Shown: positions 1 through 8,108, counted from the first letter of the stretch. The stretch is 44,599 nt of DNA from Spirochaetaceae bacterium (GCA_031275595.1 JAISOO010000121.1:1-44599); one strand, 5' to 3'. Notes: generated by a model from the sequence alone, not told the origin. Program-made: numbers and translations.

Positions 1-6
1 CCGGCG

Positions 7-1215
7 TCATGGGAAAAGCCCGAACCGGATTTTTTGAAAGAGGATATGTTCCACCGCTTCCCGCAGCCTTTCCCGCGGCAGGCGGCCGTTTTCCACGGCC
101 CCGAGGATGGTCCGGTGGGTACGCCGGAGTGTGGCGGGCCAGGCCATGACCATATCGGCCCCGGCGGCCAGGGCTTCCACCGCGGCATCTTCCTCCCCGC
201 GGCCCGAAGCGGCCTCCATAGAAAAATCATCCGTCAGAACCATACCGGAAAAACCCAGTTCCCCCCGGAGCCAGTCCCGGATCACCGCCGGAGAAAGGCT
301 GGCGTTCCGATCCGGATCCCTGGCCGGAACCAGCGCGTGGGAAACCATCACCCCCGGCAGGGAAAGTTCCCGGATAAGGCCGGCAAAGGGGCGGACCATC
401 AGGTCCAGCGTCCGGCGGTCTTGGGTCAGGAGCGGACGTCCCCTATGGGGATCCGTGCCGGTATTACCGGGGAAATGTTTAACCACGCAGAGGATCCTTC
501 CCTCCTCCATACCCCGGATAAAGGCCGCCGCCGCGGCCTGGGTAAATTCTCCTTCGGGCCCGTAGGATCGGTCCTCCAAAAAAAGGCGGTTCCCTTCGGT
601 GAGGATCTCCGCTACCGGGGCAAAATTCACGGTGATCCCCAGGTCCCGTAACTCCCGGCCCGATTGCCGGGCCCCCTCCCGGACAGCCTCCAGGGCCCGG
701 TCCCGGCCTTCCCCCCGCGCCAGCTCCCAGTAGGAAAGGGGCGGGGGCAGGCGGCCCACCCCGGGGCCGAACCGGTGAACCTGCCCGCCTTCATGATCCA
801 CCGCGATAAAGGGAATTATCCCCGGTTCCTCCCCGCCGGTGATGACCCGGGAGATCTCCGCCGTAAAAGAGCGAACCCCCGCTTTATCCGTATCAAGGTT
901 ATGGCGGAAAAGCATGGCCCCCCCGGCGGGAACATCCCGGAGGATTTCCTCCATGGGAGCGGTCAAAGCCCCGTTCCCGTCTATGCCGGTCATGATCACC
1001 TGGGCGGCGAGGCTCCGGTCGTCCATGGCCGCTGCCAGGGAACGAGCCCGCTCCCGGTAAGCAGGAAACCGGGGATCCTCCGCCGGAACCCCGGTATCCC
1101 CCGGCGGGATCTCCGCTGACAAGTCCGGGGCCCCCCCCGGCTCCTTCTCTCCCGGTGAACAACCTGAAAAACACACGCCCAAGACCAGGGCCGCCGGCAA
1201 CCATTTGAGACGCAT
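7..1215 (-). CDS. nagZ: Glycoside hydrolase family 3 beta-N-acetylhexosaminidase, lipoprotein (NagZ-like)
   Basis: This gene encodes a GH3 enzyme expected to remove terminal beta-N-acetylglucosamine from peptidoglycan fragments. The 402-residue product starts with a short signal peptide ending in a relaxed spirochete lipobox (FSGC, Cys about 19), so it should be an outward-facing lipoprotein rather than the cytosolic NagZ of enterics. The NagZ-type signature KHFPGNTGTDPH lies near residues 246-257, where the family has KHFPGHG followed by a D-H pair. The nucleophile motif VLTDDFSM lies near 327-334. The substrate loop VDHEGGQVHR is also present. I chose the ATG at 1215 because it starts the signal peptide; an in-frame TTG 12 codons upstream lies inside the promoter. 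No Shine-Dalgarno is seen. A -10 box sits 6 nt before the ATG (see the promoter entry). The family call is firm; lipidation is inferred. Confidence 0.9.
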   Translation of the reverse strand: MRLKWLPAALVLGVCFSGCSPGEKEPGGAPDLSAEIPPGDTGVPAEDPRFPAYRERARSLAAAMDDRSLAAQVIMTGIDGNGALTAPMEEILRDVPAGGAMLFRHNLDTDKAGVRSFTAEISRVITGGEEPGIIPFIAVDHEGGQVHRFGPGVGRLPPPLSYWELARGEGRDRALEAVREGARQSGRELRDLGITVNFAPVAEILTEGNRLFLEDRSYGPEGEFTQAAAAAFIRGMEEGRILCVVKHFPGNTGTDPHRGRPLLTQDRRTLDLMVRPFAGLIRELSLPGVMVSHALVPARDPDRNASLSPAVIRDWLRGELGFSGMVLTDDFSMEAASGRGEEDAAVEALAAGADMVMAWPATLRRTHRTILGAVENGRLPRERLREAVEHILFQKIRFGLFP

Positions 1216-1221
1216 GGAGGG

Positions 1222-1251
1222 ATTATATACGGTTCCGGGTGCGGCAGCCAA
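1222..1251 (-). promoter_or_regulatory. Predicted promoter of the NagZ-like gene (leaderless)
   Basis: Read on the minus strand: TTGGCT, an 18-bp spacer, TATAAT, then CCCTCC directly followed by the ATG at 1215. The expected transcription start falls on or next to the A of the start codon. CCCTCC is the reverse of a ribosome-binding sequence, so no leader-based initiation is visible. Confidence 0.6.
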
Positions 1252-1284
1252 GACAAAACCTGGTGCCTGCTGAAAAATAAGGAA

Positions 1285-1411
1285 GAGCGGCTGTTTCCAA
1301 ACTAGACTTGTTCAAGGACCCGGTTGGTTCTTGAACAAGTCCTGCAAAATGCTCCGCATTTTGCTTTTTTCAGCGGAATTTGTTCAGAAACTGAAGTTTT
1401 GGAACGGCCTC
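1285..1411 (-). repeat. Diverged copy of the three-hairpin intergenic repeat
   Basis: On the minus strand this has the same order as the intact copies: an outer hairpin with the tip AACTTCAGTTT, a middle hairpin GCAAAATGC-GGA-GCATTTTGC, and a third hairpin with stem GACTTGTTCAAG and tip AACCAACCGGGT. The stem sequences differ greatly from the other copies, but pairing and tips are kept. No 4-bp flanking duplication is seen. It fills the gap between the divergent NagZ-like and pentapeptide genes. Confidence 0.6.
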
Positions 1412-1461
1412 AGTAGAAAAAGCCCTCCGGAGGCCCCGCCATTCCATCGGGCGGACGCCCC

Positions 1462-1490
1462 TTGCAAAGCTTGCCGGTGAATCCTATTAT
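1462..1490 (+). promoter_or_regulatory. Predicted promoter of the pentapeptide-repeat gene (leaderless)
   Basis: TTGCAA (1462-1467), a 17-bp spacer, TATTAT (1485-1490), then GGATAT and the ATG at 1497. The spacing puts the transcription start at the start codon. No purine-rich ribosome-binding site precedes the ATG at the normal distance. Confidence 0.6.
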
Positions 1491-1496
1491 GGATAT

Positions 1497-2084
1497 ATGT
1501 TCAAGGTAATCCCCTGTGCCGCGGGATGCGGACATGCGGCACTGAGCGGTTCCACTACCTGCGCCGTCCATGCGGCGGATCCGGGTAAGGAAGCCGCCCG
1601 TATCGCCGGCTATATCCATAGCCTGAAGGTTATCAAGGACCTCAACGCGGCGGGACTGCGCTTTGAGAGCGTTGATTTTTCCCATCGTCACTTTTACGGG
1701 TGTAATTTTAACCGTTCCGAATTTTCCATGTGTCTTTTTACCGGAAACCTGATCCGGATGAGTTTTTTTGATTTTGGGAATTTTACCAACTGTGATTTTT
1801 CCAAAAGCGACCTTCAGTTTTTGTCCTTCGCCGGTTCTACCCTGCGGAACTGTACCTTTGAGAATTCAGAGCTGGTGAATGTCAATTATGGGGGGACTTT
1901 TATTTCAGACTGTACCTTCAATTATTCCAACCTGTACAACAGCCGTTTTATTGATTCCGTTATAGAACTCACTGATTTTATTGATTGCAATGTAAAAAAA
2001 ACCTTTTTTATCAAAAGCAAACAGGAAGGGGTTTCCTTTAAATCCTCAAATACCGCGGAAGCGGTATTTGAAATGGAGGAATAG
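1497..2084 (+). CDS. Pentapeptide-repeat protein with N-terminal Cys/His motif
   Basis: The product is 195 residues. Residues about 55-185 form a series of five-residue units with a central Phe or Leu (for example DFSKS, TFENS, NLYNS, DFIDC), typical of the right-handed quadrilateral beta-helix of pentapeptide-repeat proteins. The N-terminus has a CAAGCGH...TTCAVHA arrangement (Cys7, Cys11, His13, Cys22, His25) that could bind one zinc ion. No signal peptide is seen, so the protein is probably cytosolic. The next gene starts 2 nt after this stop, with its ribosome-binding site inside the last codons, so the two are co-translated. The function is unknown; a scaffold or binding role is only inference. 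Confidence 0.85.
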   Translation: MFKVIPCAAGCGHAALSGSTTCAVHAADPGKEAARIAGYIHSLKVIKDLNAAGLRFESVDFSHRHFYGCNFNRSEFSMCLFTGNLIRMSFFDFGNFTNCDFSKSDLQFLSFAGSTLRNCTFENSELVNVNYGGTFISDCTFNYSNLYNSRFIDSVIELTDFIDCNVKKTFFIKSKQEGVSFKSSNTAEAVFEMEE

Positions 2085-2085
2085 G

Positions 2086-2724
2086 GTGAAGCTGTTCTTT
2101 CATTATTGCCATCAGGGGTTCAGCAACTGTTATATCCTGGGAACCGAATTTGAGGAGAAGGCCGTTAAAACCGGCCCCCGGGACGCCGTCATTATCGATC
2201 CGGGACTCATGGACGGGGCCATCCTCAATGTCATCGAAAAAAACGATTATACCCTCCGGGGGGTGTTTATTACCCACAATCACCGGAGCCATGTTCAGGG
2301 GTTAAGGGCTATCAGGCGGATTTACGATGTGGATATTTACGCGGTAAACCACGTCATTTTGGATCAACGGACCATCATGGTACGGGACGGGGAGACCGTA
2401 GCCGTCGGGGAATTTAAAATTGAGGTCATCTCCGTACCCGGCCATTCCGCGGATTCCGCGGTATTCAAAATTGAACATATGCTTTTTACCGGAGACACCT
2501 TAACCGCAGGCCTGGTGGGCGGCACCGCCAGTTCCTACGGGGCTGAAGTGCAGATGCGGGCCTTACGGGGCAAGATCCTCTCCCTGCCGGGGAATTATGT
2601 GATTATGCCCGGCCACGGCCCCCCTTCATCCCTGGACGCGGAACGGCGTTTTAATGCGGGGATCCAGCATTTTGAGCAGCACAAAAAAATCCGGCCCACC
2701 TTTAATCTTGAATTGTTGGAATAA
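2086..2724 (+). CDS. Metallo-beta-lactamase-fold hydrolase with altered HxHxDH motif
   Basis: The product is about 212 residues and resembles the glyoxalase II-like branch of the metallo-beta-lactamase fold. Visible motifs are VIIDPG, THNHRSH near residue 67, VPGHSADS near 120, LFTGDTL near 136 and MPGHGPPS near 176. The first metal motif is HNHRSH, so the usual Asp of HxHxDH is Ser; the later His and Asp ligands are present. I chose the GTG at 2086 because GGAGG lies 6 nt upstream, inside the end of the pentapeptide gene. The substrate is unknown. The last 23 bases overlap the 3' end of the opposing gene at 2702. Confidence 0.88.
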   Translation: MKLFFHYCHQGFSNCYILGTEFEEKAVKTGPRDAVIIDPGLMDGAILNVIEKNDYTLRGVFITHNHRSHVQGLRAIRRIYDVDIYAVNHVILDQRTIMVRDGETVAVGEFKIEVISVPGHSADSAVFKIEHMLFTGDTLTAGLVGGTASSYGAEVQMRALRGKILSLPGNYVIMPGHGPPSSLDAERRFNAGIQHFEQHKKIRPTFNLELLE

Positions 2725-4444
2725 GCCGGCGGATCCGGCCCGCGGTGAACCCCCAGCGCCGGTTTACATAGGAAGAAAGGGCCTCCGCTTCCCGGATAAA
2801 GGCCCGGCTCAGGTCCGGCCAGGTACCGGAGGCTTCGTCCATGGGCGGCAGGACCTCCCGCCGCCAGGAACTTTCGTTAATCCGCCCTGCCAGGACTTCC
2901 CCAAAGTACCATCCCGCCCGGGATACGGGCTGCTGCAGGCAATGGGCCATGAATTCATTTATCACCAGGGAGGTGTTGTTCACATCGTAGCCCTGATAAT
3001 CAAAGTATGAACGGAGGAAACGCCCCGCCGCCGGGTCGAGCCCTTCCCAGCGGCGGCGGCAAAACTCCCGAAAATCCGCGTCGATAAAAAAAAGACCGTG
3101 AAACCCCTCGTGGATCATAAAGAGGCCGCGGAGGTACTCCGAAGATTCCCGGGAGATGGAAAGAACCGCTCCCGTACCGGGACCCGAACCGGAGGGGTTC
3201 AAGATGCCGGCCTTCCGGAGGATGTTTTCAAGCTCCCCCTCTTCCGGGGAGAGGGGGAAATTTTTTTCCCGGGCCGCCGCAAAAAAGGCGGCCAGATCCT
3301 CCGCCCGGTAATCGTGGGCGTTCCAGCCGTGGAGATCCGCCATTTCCCTATCCCCCAGCAAACGGCCTGCGGTCCCCTTTTTCTCCACAAAAAAGGCGAG
3401 CCGCTTAAAAAGCCGGTCCTGGACCGCGTAGTCGGCGGTATCAAAGATCAACACCGAAGGAAAATGCTCCCATTGGAACACCTCGTAACGCCGGTCCCGC
3501 CACAAGTTCCGGTCGTATACCAGGATCACCCCGGGATCCGCGGGGATGGCCGCGGGAAAAGGCGGAACAGGGGCCGCGGCCAGACGGAGGGCGTCAATTT
3601 GACCTTCACCGGTAACGGCCATGGGATAGGGCTCCCGGGGGAAAGCCCCCGGGGGGATGCGGATCGGCCCGTTCTCCAGGCCCCCCGCGTACTCATACCG
3701 GGCCTCCCCCAGGGATAACACAAGCCGGACGGCGTTTCCGTGGAGGGACAATTCCACGGCCCCCGGTATCCGGTATGGGGCGAGGGGCTCGATTAAGGCC
3801 CCCTGAACCGGCCGGGACGGGGTCCCCTGGCCGGCCCCGGTTTCCCCGGACACAAAGGGGGTGACCCGCAGGGCCGCCCCGGCGTCTTCCCCTTCCCGAA
3901 CAAAGCCGAACCACCGGGGCAGAAACCGGAGGGACCGGATCTCAAAAACCGGCTCCTTCCCTCCGGCGGGGGGGGGATCGGCCTTTTCCCTGGTTTCAAG
4001 GGTGAAGGAAAATTGTTCTATCTCCGAGCCTAAAAGGGGGATCCCGTAGGTGATTTTTTCCGGAGTTCCCCCGATTCCTAAAAACGAGCCGTCCCAGGGT
4101 AATTCCCAGGGGGCCTCCCCTTCCACCCGCACCACTATCCGGCACCGGCCTTTCCAGTCCTCCAGATTCCCGGCGGGCCCCTCCCCCAAACGAAAACCAT
4201 ACTCCACCTCCAGGGACGTACCCGGCGGAAGGGACAGGGGCTGTTGAAAGAGGTAGTTCAAGGGCTTGGGCGCTCCCAGGGGAATAATCCCCGCGGCTGA
4301 ATTTTTTGAGCGGCCCAAAAGGGGGGGCGGGGAGCCGGCGGAGGTATAAACGGGAAAAGCCGAAGGTTTTTCATAGGCGCAGGCCCCTGCCCCAAGGGAG
4401 AGGATCCCGCAAAAAAAGACCGCGCCGATAATTCCGGGTTTCAT
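2702..4444 (-). CDS. Exported protein with HExxH metalloprotease-like motif, unknown function
   Basis: The product is 580 residues. An N-terminal signal sequence of about 22 residues ends near GAGAC, so it is secreted or lipidated. The N-terminal half is beta-rich with no recognised domain. Near residue 470 is MIHEGFHGLFF, which contains HExxH, the zinc-binding core of many metallopeptidases; a conserved-looking helix-rich C-terminus follows. I do not recognise the family. The start is supported by GGGAGGG about 4 nt before the ATG. It lies 15 bp downstream of the gene at 4460-5239 on the same strand, so the two probably share a transcript. Peptidase activity is inference from one motif. Confidence 0.75.
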   Translation of the reverse strand: MKPGIIGAVFFCGILSLGAGACAYEKPSAFPVYTSAGSPPPLLGRSKNSAAGIIPLGAPKPLNYLFQQPLSLPPGTSLEVEYGFRLGEGPAGNLEDWKGRCRIVVRVEGEAPWELPWDGSFLGIGGTPEKITYGIPLLGSEIEQFSFTLETREKADPPPAGGKEPVFEIRSLRFLPRWFGFVREGEDAGAALRVTPFVSGETGAGQGTPSRPVQGALIEPLAPYRIPGAVELSLHGNAVRLVLSLGEARYEYAGGLENGPIRIPPGAFPREPYPMAVTGEGQIDALRLAAAPVPPFPAAIPADPGVILVYDRNLWRDRRYEVFQWEHFPSVLIFDTADYAVQDRLFKRLAFFVEKKGTAGRLLGDREMADLHGWNAHDYRAEDLAAFFAAAREKNFPLSPEEGELENILRKAGILNPSGSGPGTGAVLSISRESSEYLRGLFMIHEGFHGLFFIDADFREFCRRRWEGLDPAAGRFLRSYFDYQGYDVNNTSLVINEFMAHCLQQPVSRAGWYFGEVLAGRINESSWRREVLPPMDEASGTWPDLSRAFIREAEALSSYVNRRWGFTAGRIRRLIPTIQD

Positions 4445-4459
4445 GCTGCCCTCCCCGGT

Positions 4460-5239
4460 TTAGAGGCTGATAATTTCCCGGGCCATAAGCTGGGCCAGAG
4501 AATATTTGCGCTCCTGGGTCATCTCCGCCTCGTTACTCAAAAAAGTCCCCAATTGGGCGGCAAAAGATTCGGGCAGCACCGGAAGGCCGATCACCTGCCG
4601 GTAATACCCCCGGTGGGAAGGCTCAAACCGGTGGTTAATACAAAACAAGGTCAGACAAGCGGTCTTGATAAAAAGCGCGGAAGAGATAAGGTAATGAAAA
4701 TCGTCCCCCTGGAACAGGGCCGCTCCCAGATCGTTTAAAAAGTGTTCCATTTTTGACTGGTGGGCATCCCGGATCTGACGCCAGAATTCATTGTCCAGAT
4801 TATCAAGCCGTTTCCGGATATCCTGGATCCAGATATTACGGGCGAAGAGGATTTCCCCATGGGCCAGACGGTAAAATCCATAGGTTCCGGAATCTTTAAT
4901 AAACCACAGGGAATCCAGTTTGGTATCCGCGTAGGAAACCAACTCGTCAATTCTCTGGGTGGACTTGTATTCCAGCCGTACCGGTATTTCCCCGATGAGA
5001 AACCGGTCCTTGTCACCCCGGTTGGAGGTTTCAAAGGCCACCGCATCCTCCCCGTATTGACGGTGGCGCTCCGCCGCCGGGGGGATGGGGCCGGAATGGA
5101 ATATGTCCAAAATAAAGGCGTAGTAGGGATCCAGCGTATCGGATCTGGCCGCCTCATTAAGGGTGATACACTCTACCCCGGGCCATTGAGAAAGGATCGA
5201 TACAAAACGATCCGCCAACAGTTTGGTTTTATACTTCAT
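4460..5239 (-). CDS. Hypothetical protein, upstream partner of the HExxH protein
   Basis: The product is 259 residues with no signal peptide or membrane segment. The N-terminal half has acidic positions and a block with FLIGEIPVRLEYKS that loosely resembles nucleotidyltransferase-fold proteins. The C-terminal half is helical. I cannot assign a family. AAGGAAGG precedes the start; a GTG one codon earlier (5242) is an alternative. It is first in a two-gene unit with the exported HExxH protein. Confidence 0.7.
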   Translation of the reverse strand: MKYKTKLLADRFVSILSQWPGVECITLNEAARSDTLDPYYAFILDIFHSGPIPPAAERHRQYGEDAVAFETSNRGDKDRFLIGEIPVRLEYKSTQRIDELVSYADTKLDSLWFIKDSGTYGFYRLAHGEILFARNIWIQDIRKRLDNLDNEFWRQIRDAHQSKMEHFLNDLGAALFQGDDFHYLISSALFIKTACLTLFCINHRFEPSHRGYYRQVIGLPVLPESFAAQLGTFLSNEAEMTQERKYSLAQLMAREIISL

Positions 5240-5488
5240 CACCCTTCCTTTAACAAGGGAACCGGTTCACCGCCAACCGAGTTTTGACACCGGATTCACG
5301 TTCTGAAATTCAGTATACCACAGAACCCGGGCTATGAAAACTCCGCTCTGGTCCGTTTTTTATGGGACCCAGCGCGCTCCGCAGGACGCGCCATTGACAG
5401 ATGGGGTAAAAGCATTTATTTTTGAGGGGAATCTTGGCCGCCGGTTCGGCCTACCCCTCTTTAAACCCGGTAAATGTCCGGGAGGAAG

Positions 5489-6115
5489 GTGTTTATTGCC
5501 GCCATGTCCCACATCCCCTCCGAAATTCTGCGGTTTCTCATCCTGGTGCCCCACCGGGATACGGTGAAGATCCTGGGGGATTACCGTCGCCTGCTTTTCG
5601 GGGCGGGTTTCCCCGGGGCTTTTTCCTTTCCCACCGCAGCCCCCCTGGCCCTGGTCTCCCGGCCCTGTACCGGCGAGGAACTCAAAGGGATCGCCCGGAC
5701 CCTGCGGCAAGCCAGTTTGGCCCGGGGAAGGGGAGGAAAAATTCAGGGGGGAGCCCCGGAACTGATTCCCTTTCCGAATATTCCCGGGGGAAGGGTCCTT
5801 TCGGGTTTCTCCTTTTTTGGTCCGGCCCTGGACCTGCCGGTACCGGAGCTGTCCCTGCCGGGACTTATATACCCCTTCCCGGCTTTGGTCCTTAATACCG
5901 CCCTGGTGGAGGGGGCTCCCCTGATTCGGGAACCCGCGCCTCCGATGGGGGCCTTTTCCTTCAGAGCCGCGGCAGCGGCCAATATGGTCATCCGTCCCCT
6001 GGACGGTGCGGGAACCGCCGGTGGGGACCCTTATTCCATGGAATGGAAGATCGGCCGTTTAAGCTGGCTGCCGGCGAAAAAAATCGTTAGGGCGCCGCCG
6101 TTGAGCGGGTCCTGA
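5489..6115 (+). CDS. Hypothetical protein upstream of the YggU-family gene
   Basis: The product is about 208 residues, rich in Pro, Gly and Ala, with no clear motif, signal peptide or membrane segment. GGAGG at 5481-5485 supports the GTG at 5489; the ATG at 5504 is an alternative start with no ribosome-binding site of its own. It ends 21 bp before the YggU-family gene, so they are probably co-transcribed. Codon use fits the neighbours, and no better frame exists on either strand. The function is unknown. Confidence 0.6.
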   Translation: MFIAAMSHIPSEILRFLILVPHRDTVKILGDYRRLLFGAGFPGAFSFPTAAPLALVSRPCTGEELKGIARTLRQASLARGRGGKIQGGAPELIPFPNIPGGRVLSGFSFFGPALDLPVPELSLPGLIYPFPALVLNTALVEGAPLIREPAPPMGAFSFRAAAAANMVIRPLDGAGTAGGDPYSMEWKIGRLSWLPAKKIVRAPPLSGS

Positions 6116-6136
6116 TAATCCTGAATGGAGGACCGA

Positions 6137-6436
6137 ATGGAAGGCTGCTATCGGATCAGTGAACACACCCTTATCCTCAAGGTTAAAGCCGTACCCGGCG
6201 CCTCAAAGACGGAGTGTGTTGAAGTTAAGGAAGGACAGCTCCGGATACGGATCGCCGCCGCCGCCGAGGACGGCAAGGCCAACGAAGAACTCCGTTCTTT
6301 TTTAGCAAAAACACTTAAATGCCCCAAAAAACATATAACCCTGCAATCCGGGGAAAAATCCCGGATCAAAACCCTTGCCATGCCCCTGATCTATAAAGAA
6401 AACCTTGAAAATCTGGTTTTTTCAAAATACGGTTAA
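6137..6436 (+). CDS. yggU: DUF167/YggU family protein
   Basis: The product is 99 residues. It has the family features: a beta-strand start (LILKVKAVPGASKT), the conserved ADGKANEEL-type segment (AAEDGKANEELRSFL) and an ending LQSGEKSRIKTL. The family is a small alpha/beta fold of unknown biochemical role, widespread in bacteria. I chose the ATG at 6137 because GGAGG lies 5 nt upstream; the ATG at 6125 overlaps that site. Confidence 0.9.
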   Translation: MEGCYRISEHTLILKVKAVPGASKTECVEVKEGQLRIRIAAAAEDGKANEELRSFLAKTLKCPKKHITLQSGEKSRIKTLAMPLIYKENLENLVFSKYG

Positions 6437-6449
6437 TTTTGAAACAGCC

Positions 6450-6569
6450 GAGGCTTTCCCAAAACTTCAGTTTTTGGGAAAGCAACCTTAGATTTATGGG
6501 AAAAAGCGGACTTTAGACCGCTTTTTCAAGAGCATTTTCTAAAACCCAACCGGGTTTTGGGAAATGCTC
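6450..6569 (+). repeat. Three-hairpin intergenic repeat, intact copy with 4-bp flanking duplication
   Basis: Hairpin A is GCTTTCCCAAAACT with tip TCAG. Hairpin B is AAAAAGCGG with its complement. Hairpin C is GAGCATTTTCTAAAACCC with tip AACC. The outer ends GAGGC...GCTC are inverted. AGCC flanks both sides (6446-6449 and 6570-6573). The copy lies between the convergent YggU and macrodomain genes. Confidence 0.8.
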
Positions 6570-6617
6570 AGCCGCAAGCCCTCTACGCAAAAATTTCGAT
6601 TACCCGGTTGCCGCGGG

Positions 6618-7187
6618 CTAAAGGAGCGGCGGTCCAGGAGCCTGTTGCGGCTTGTATAGAGAATTACCGAGCAAGGTCTGGTACAGGCGGTAGTTTTCCT
6701 GATCAAAACACATAAAGATCACCGCGCTGATCCCCGGCGTTTGGGGAAGGGTCTTTTTTACTGTTTCCAGGGCGATCCGGGCGGCCCCTTCCTTGGGGTA
6801 ACCATAAACGCCGGTGCTGATGTTGGGAAAAGCTATGCCGGAAAAACCCGCCTCTTGGGCAAGGAGGAGGCTTTTCCGGTAACAGGAGGCCAACAGTTCC
6901 GGTTCTCCCCGGCTGCCGCCATGCCAGACGGGACCCACGGTGTGGATCACCCCCTTACAGGGGAGCCGGTAGGCGCCGGTGAGTAGGGCATCTCCGGCGG
7001 GGCACGCTTCCGCCCCTTCCTTCCCGTGGGCGATACGCCGGCACTCCTCCAGAAGCTCCGGTCCCGCGGCCCGGTGAATGGCCCCGTCCACTCCCCCTCC
7101 CCCCAAAAGGCTTGAATTGGCGGCGTTTACGATAACATCCACCACGAGCCTGGTAATGTCCCCTTGTTTAATTACTATTTCTGCCAT
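6618..7187 (-). CDS. Macrodomain protein (O-acetyl-ADP-ribose deacetylase type, YmdB-like)
   Basis: The product is 189 residues and is essentially a single macrodomain that binds ADP-ribose and probably hydrolyses ADP-ribose esters. Visible motifs are the N-terminal IKQGDIT, IVNAANSSLLGGGGVDGAIH near residues 19-38, the adenine-site region GVIHTVGPVW near 80, and the phosphate loop FPNISTGVYGYP near 119. GGGGGAG lies 3 nt before the ATG. The gene lies 28 bp downstream of shikimate kinase on the same strand. The C-terminal tail (about 15 residues, Pro-rich) exceeds the usual domain. The cellular target is not evident. Confidence 0.93.
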   Translation of the reverse strand: MAEIVIKQGDITRLVVDVIVNAANSSLLGGGGVDGAIHRAAGPELLEECRRIAHGKEGAEACPAGDALLTGAYRLPCKGVIHTVGPVWHGGSRGEPELLASCYRKSLLLAQEAGFSGIAFPNISTGVYGYPKEGAARIALETVKKTLPQTPGISAVIFMCFDQENYRLYQTLLGNSLYKPQQAPGPPLL

Positions 7188-7215
7188 AGGCTCCCCCCAT
7201 CATAGCCGGTATATT

Positions 7216-7773
7216 TCAAAGGCGGCTTTTTATTTCCCGGGCTATCATTTCCGGAGTTTTTTGTTCCGCCCCTATGATCATATCGGCGGCCTGCCGGTAC
7301 GCCTCGGATCTTCGCTCATGAAGGGCGCGATGGGTATCCTGAGGGTTTTCAGTATCAAGGAAGGGAGGCAATGTCCCGGTTTTTTCCGCCGTAAGCCGGA
7401 TCCGTTCCCAGGCCGTTCCGGGACTAAGTTCCAGATAGACCAGGAGGATCCCTTCCGCCCGGCTTAAACGATCCATGGCGCGGGGGTTGTCGATAATCCC
7501 CCCCCCCGCGGCAATAACCCGGACAGACGCCCTTCCCTCCTTATGGGAACAGGCCAACAGGGAGTCCAGCGCGTTGCATTCGGCATCGTTAAATATCTGA
7601 ACCCCCTTTCTATAAAGTTCCCGCGGGGAGGTACCGGTTTGGGTTTCGATTGATTCATCCAGATCCGTAAATTCACCCGATAAAAGGGGGGCCAAAACCC
7701 TGCCGGCAGTGGTTTTTCCTGAATGTTTTGGTCCGACCAAAAAAATTATCCGGGGAAATAGCTTTTTTTTCAC
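7216..7773 (-). CDS. aroK: Shikimate kinase
   Basis: This enzyme phosphorylates shikimate with ATP in the chorismate pathway. The 185-residue product has a Walker A GPKHSGKTT near residues 14-22, the shikimate-binding DLDESIE near 37, GGGII near 89, and the C-terminal RRSEAYRQAADMII lid/base region typical of AroK/AroL. The start is a GTG in GGCGGTGAAA, with only a weak ribosome-binding site. It is divergent from the small ORF at 7815 and the rpsF operon promoter, and precedes the macrodomain gene. Confidence 0.88.
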   Translation of the reverse strand: MKKKLFPRIIFLVGPKHSGKTTAGRVLAPLLSGEFTDLDESIETQTGTSPRELYRKGVQIFNDAECNALDSLLACSHKEGRASVRVIAAGGGIIDNPRAMDRLSRAEGILLVYLELSPGTAWERIRLTAEKTGTLPPFLDTENPQDTHRALHERRSEAYRQAADMIIGAEQKTPEMIAREIKSRL

Positions 7774-7814
7774 CGCCTATACCCTGGGAAAAAATTTACC
7801 GTAAAATAACCGTA

Positions 7815-7976
7815 ATGAATGGATGGAACCTCGTATTACTGGTTATTATCACCCTGCTACCGCTTATATCGGTATATCTTTGGTTTCGGATAAGCAAATT
7901 TCCGGTACGGCCGCTATGGTTTCTTCCGGCGCTTCCGGGAAGCGCCGCCGCCCTTCTTGCCGCTGCCGCGTATTGA
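7815..7976 (+). CDS. Possible small membrane protein (53 aa)
   Basis: This open frame encodes a hydrophobic segment at residues 5-23, a short basic loop, and a second hydrophobic stretch to the C-terminus. No family is recognised. There is no Shine-Dalgarno. A TAAAAT lies 7 nt before the ATG, so it could be leaderless, but no good -35 is seen. Its stop codon lies within the -35 box of the rpsF operon promoter. It may be a chance frame. Confidence 0.35.
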   Translation: MNGWNLVLLVIITLLPLISVYLWFRISKFPVRPLWFLPALPGSAAALLAAAAY

Positions 7977-8001
7977 CGAAAAAACTCAAATTTCATATTA
8001 T
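7973..8001 (+). promoter_or_regulatory. Predicted promoter of the rpsF-ssb-rpsR operon
   Basis: TTGACG (7973-7978), a 17-bp spacer and TATTAT (7996-8001) match sigma70 hexamers at 5 of 6 positions each. A start near 8008 gives a leader of about 110 nt before rpsF. Confidence 0.65.
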
Positions 8002-8024
8002 AAAGAAGCTGTTTTAAATCCGGT

Positions 8025-8108
8025 GGGCTGTCCAGGAAGCGGCCGGCTCCCTGGACAGCCCCATTATACCTCTTTGTCTGCGTAGGGCAGACCATATTTT
8101 AGTCCGAA
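8025..8108 (+). promoter_or_regulatory. Structured leader upstream of rpsF
   Basis: The leader has a perfect 12-bp stem (8025-8036 with 8050-8061), a second 6-bp hairpin GTCTGC-GTAGG-GCAGAC (8076-8092) and CCGAA at 8104-8108, just before the ribosome-binding site AAAGGAGGG. Autoregulatory S6:S18-binding leaders are known before rpsF in many bacteria and carry a CCGAA-type motif. Whether this is one is inference. The 12-bp hairpin lacks a T tract, so it is not an evident terminator. Confidence 0.45.

Noticed and set aside
7..1251. The TTG 12 codons upstream as the start of the NagZ-like protein
   Set aside because: It would put residues before the signal peptide and overlaps the predicted -35 box.
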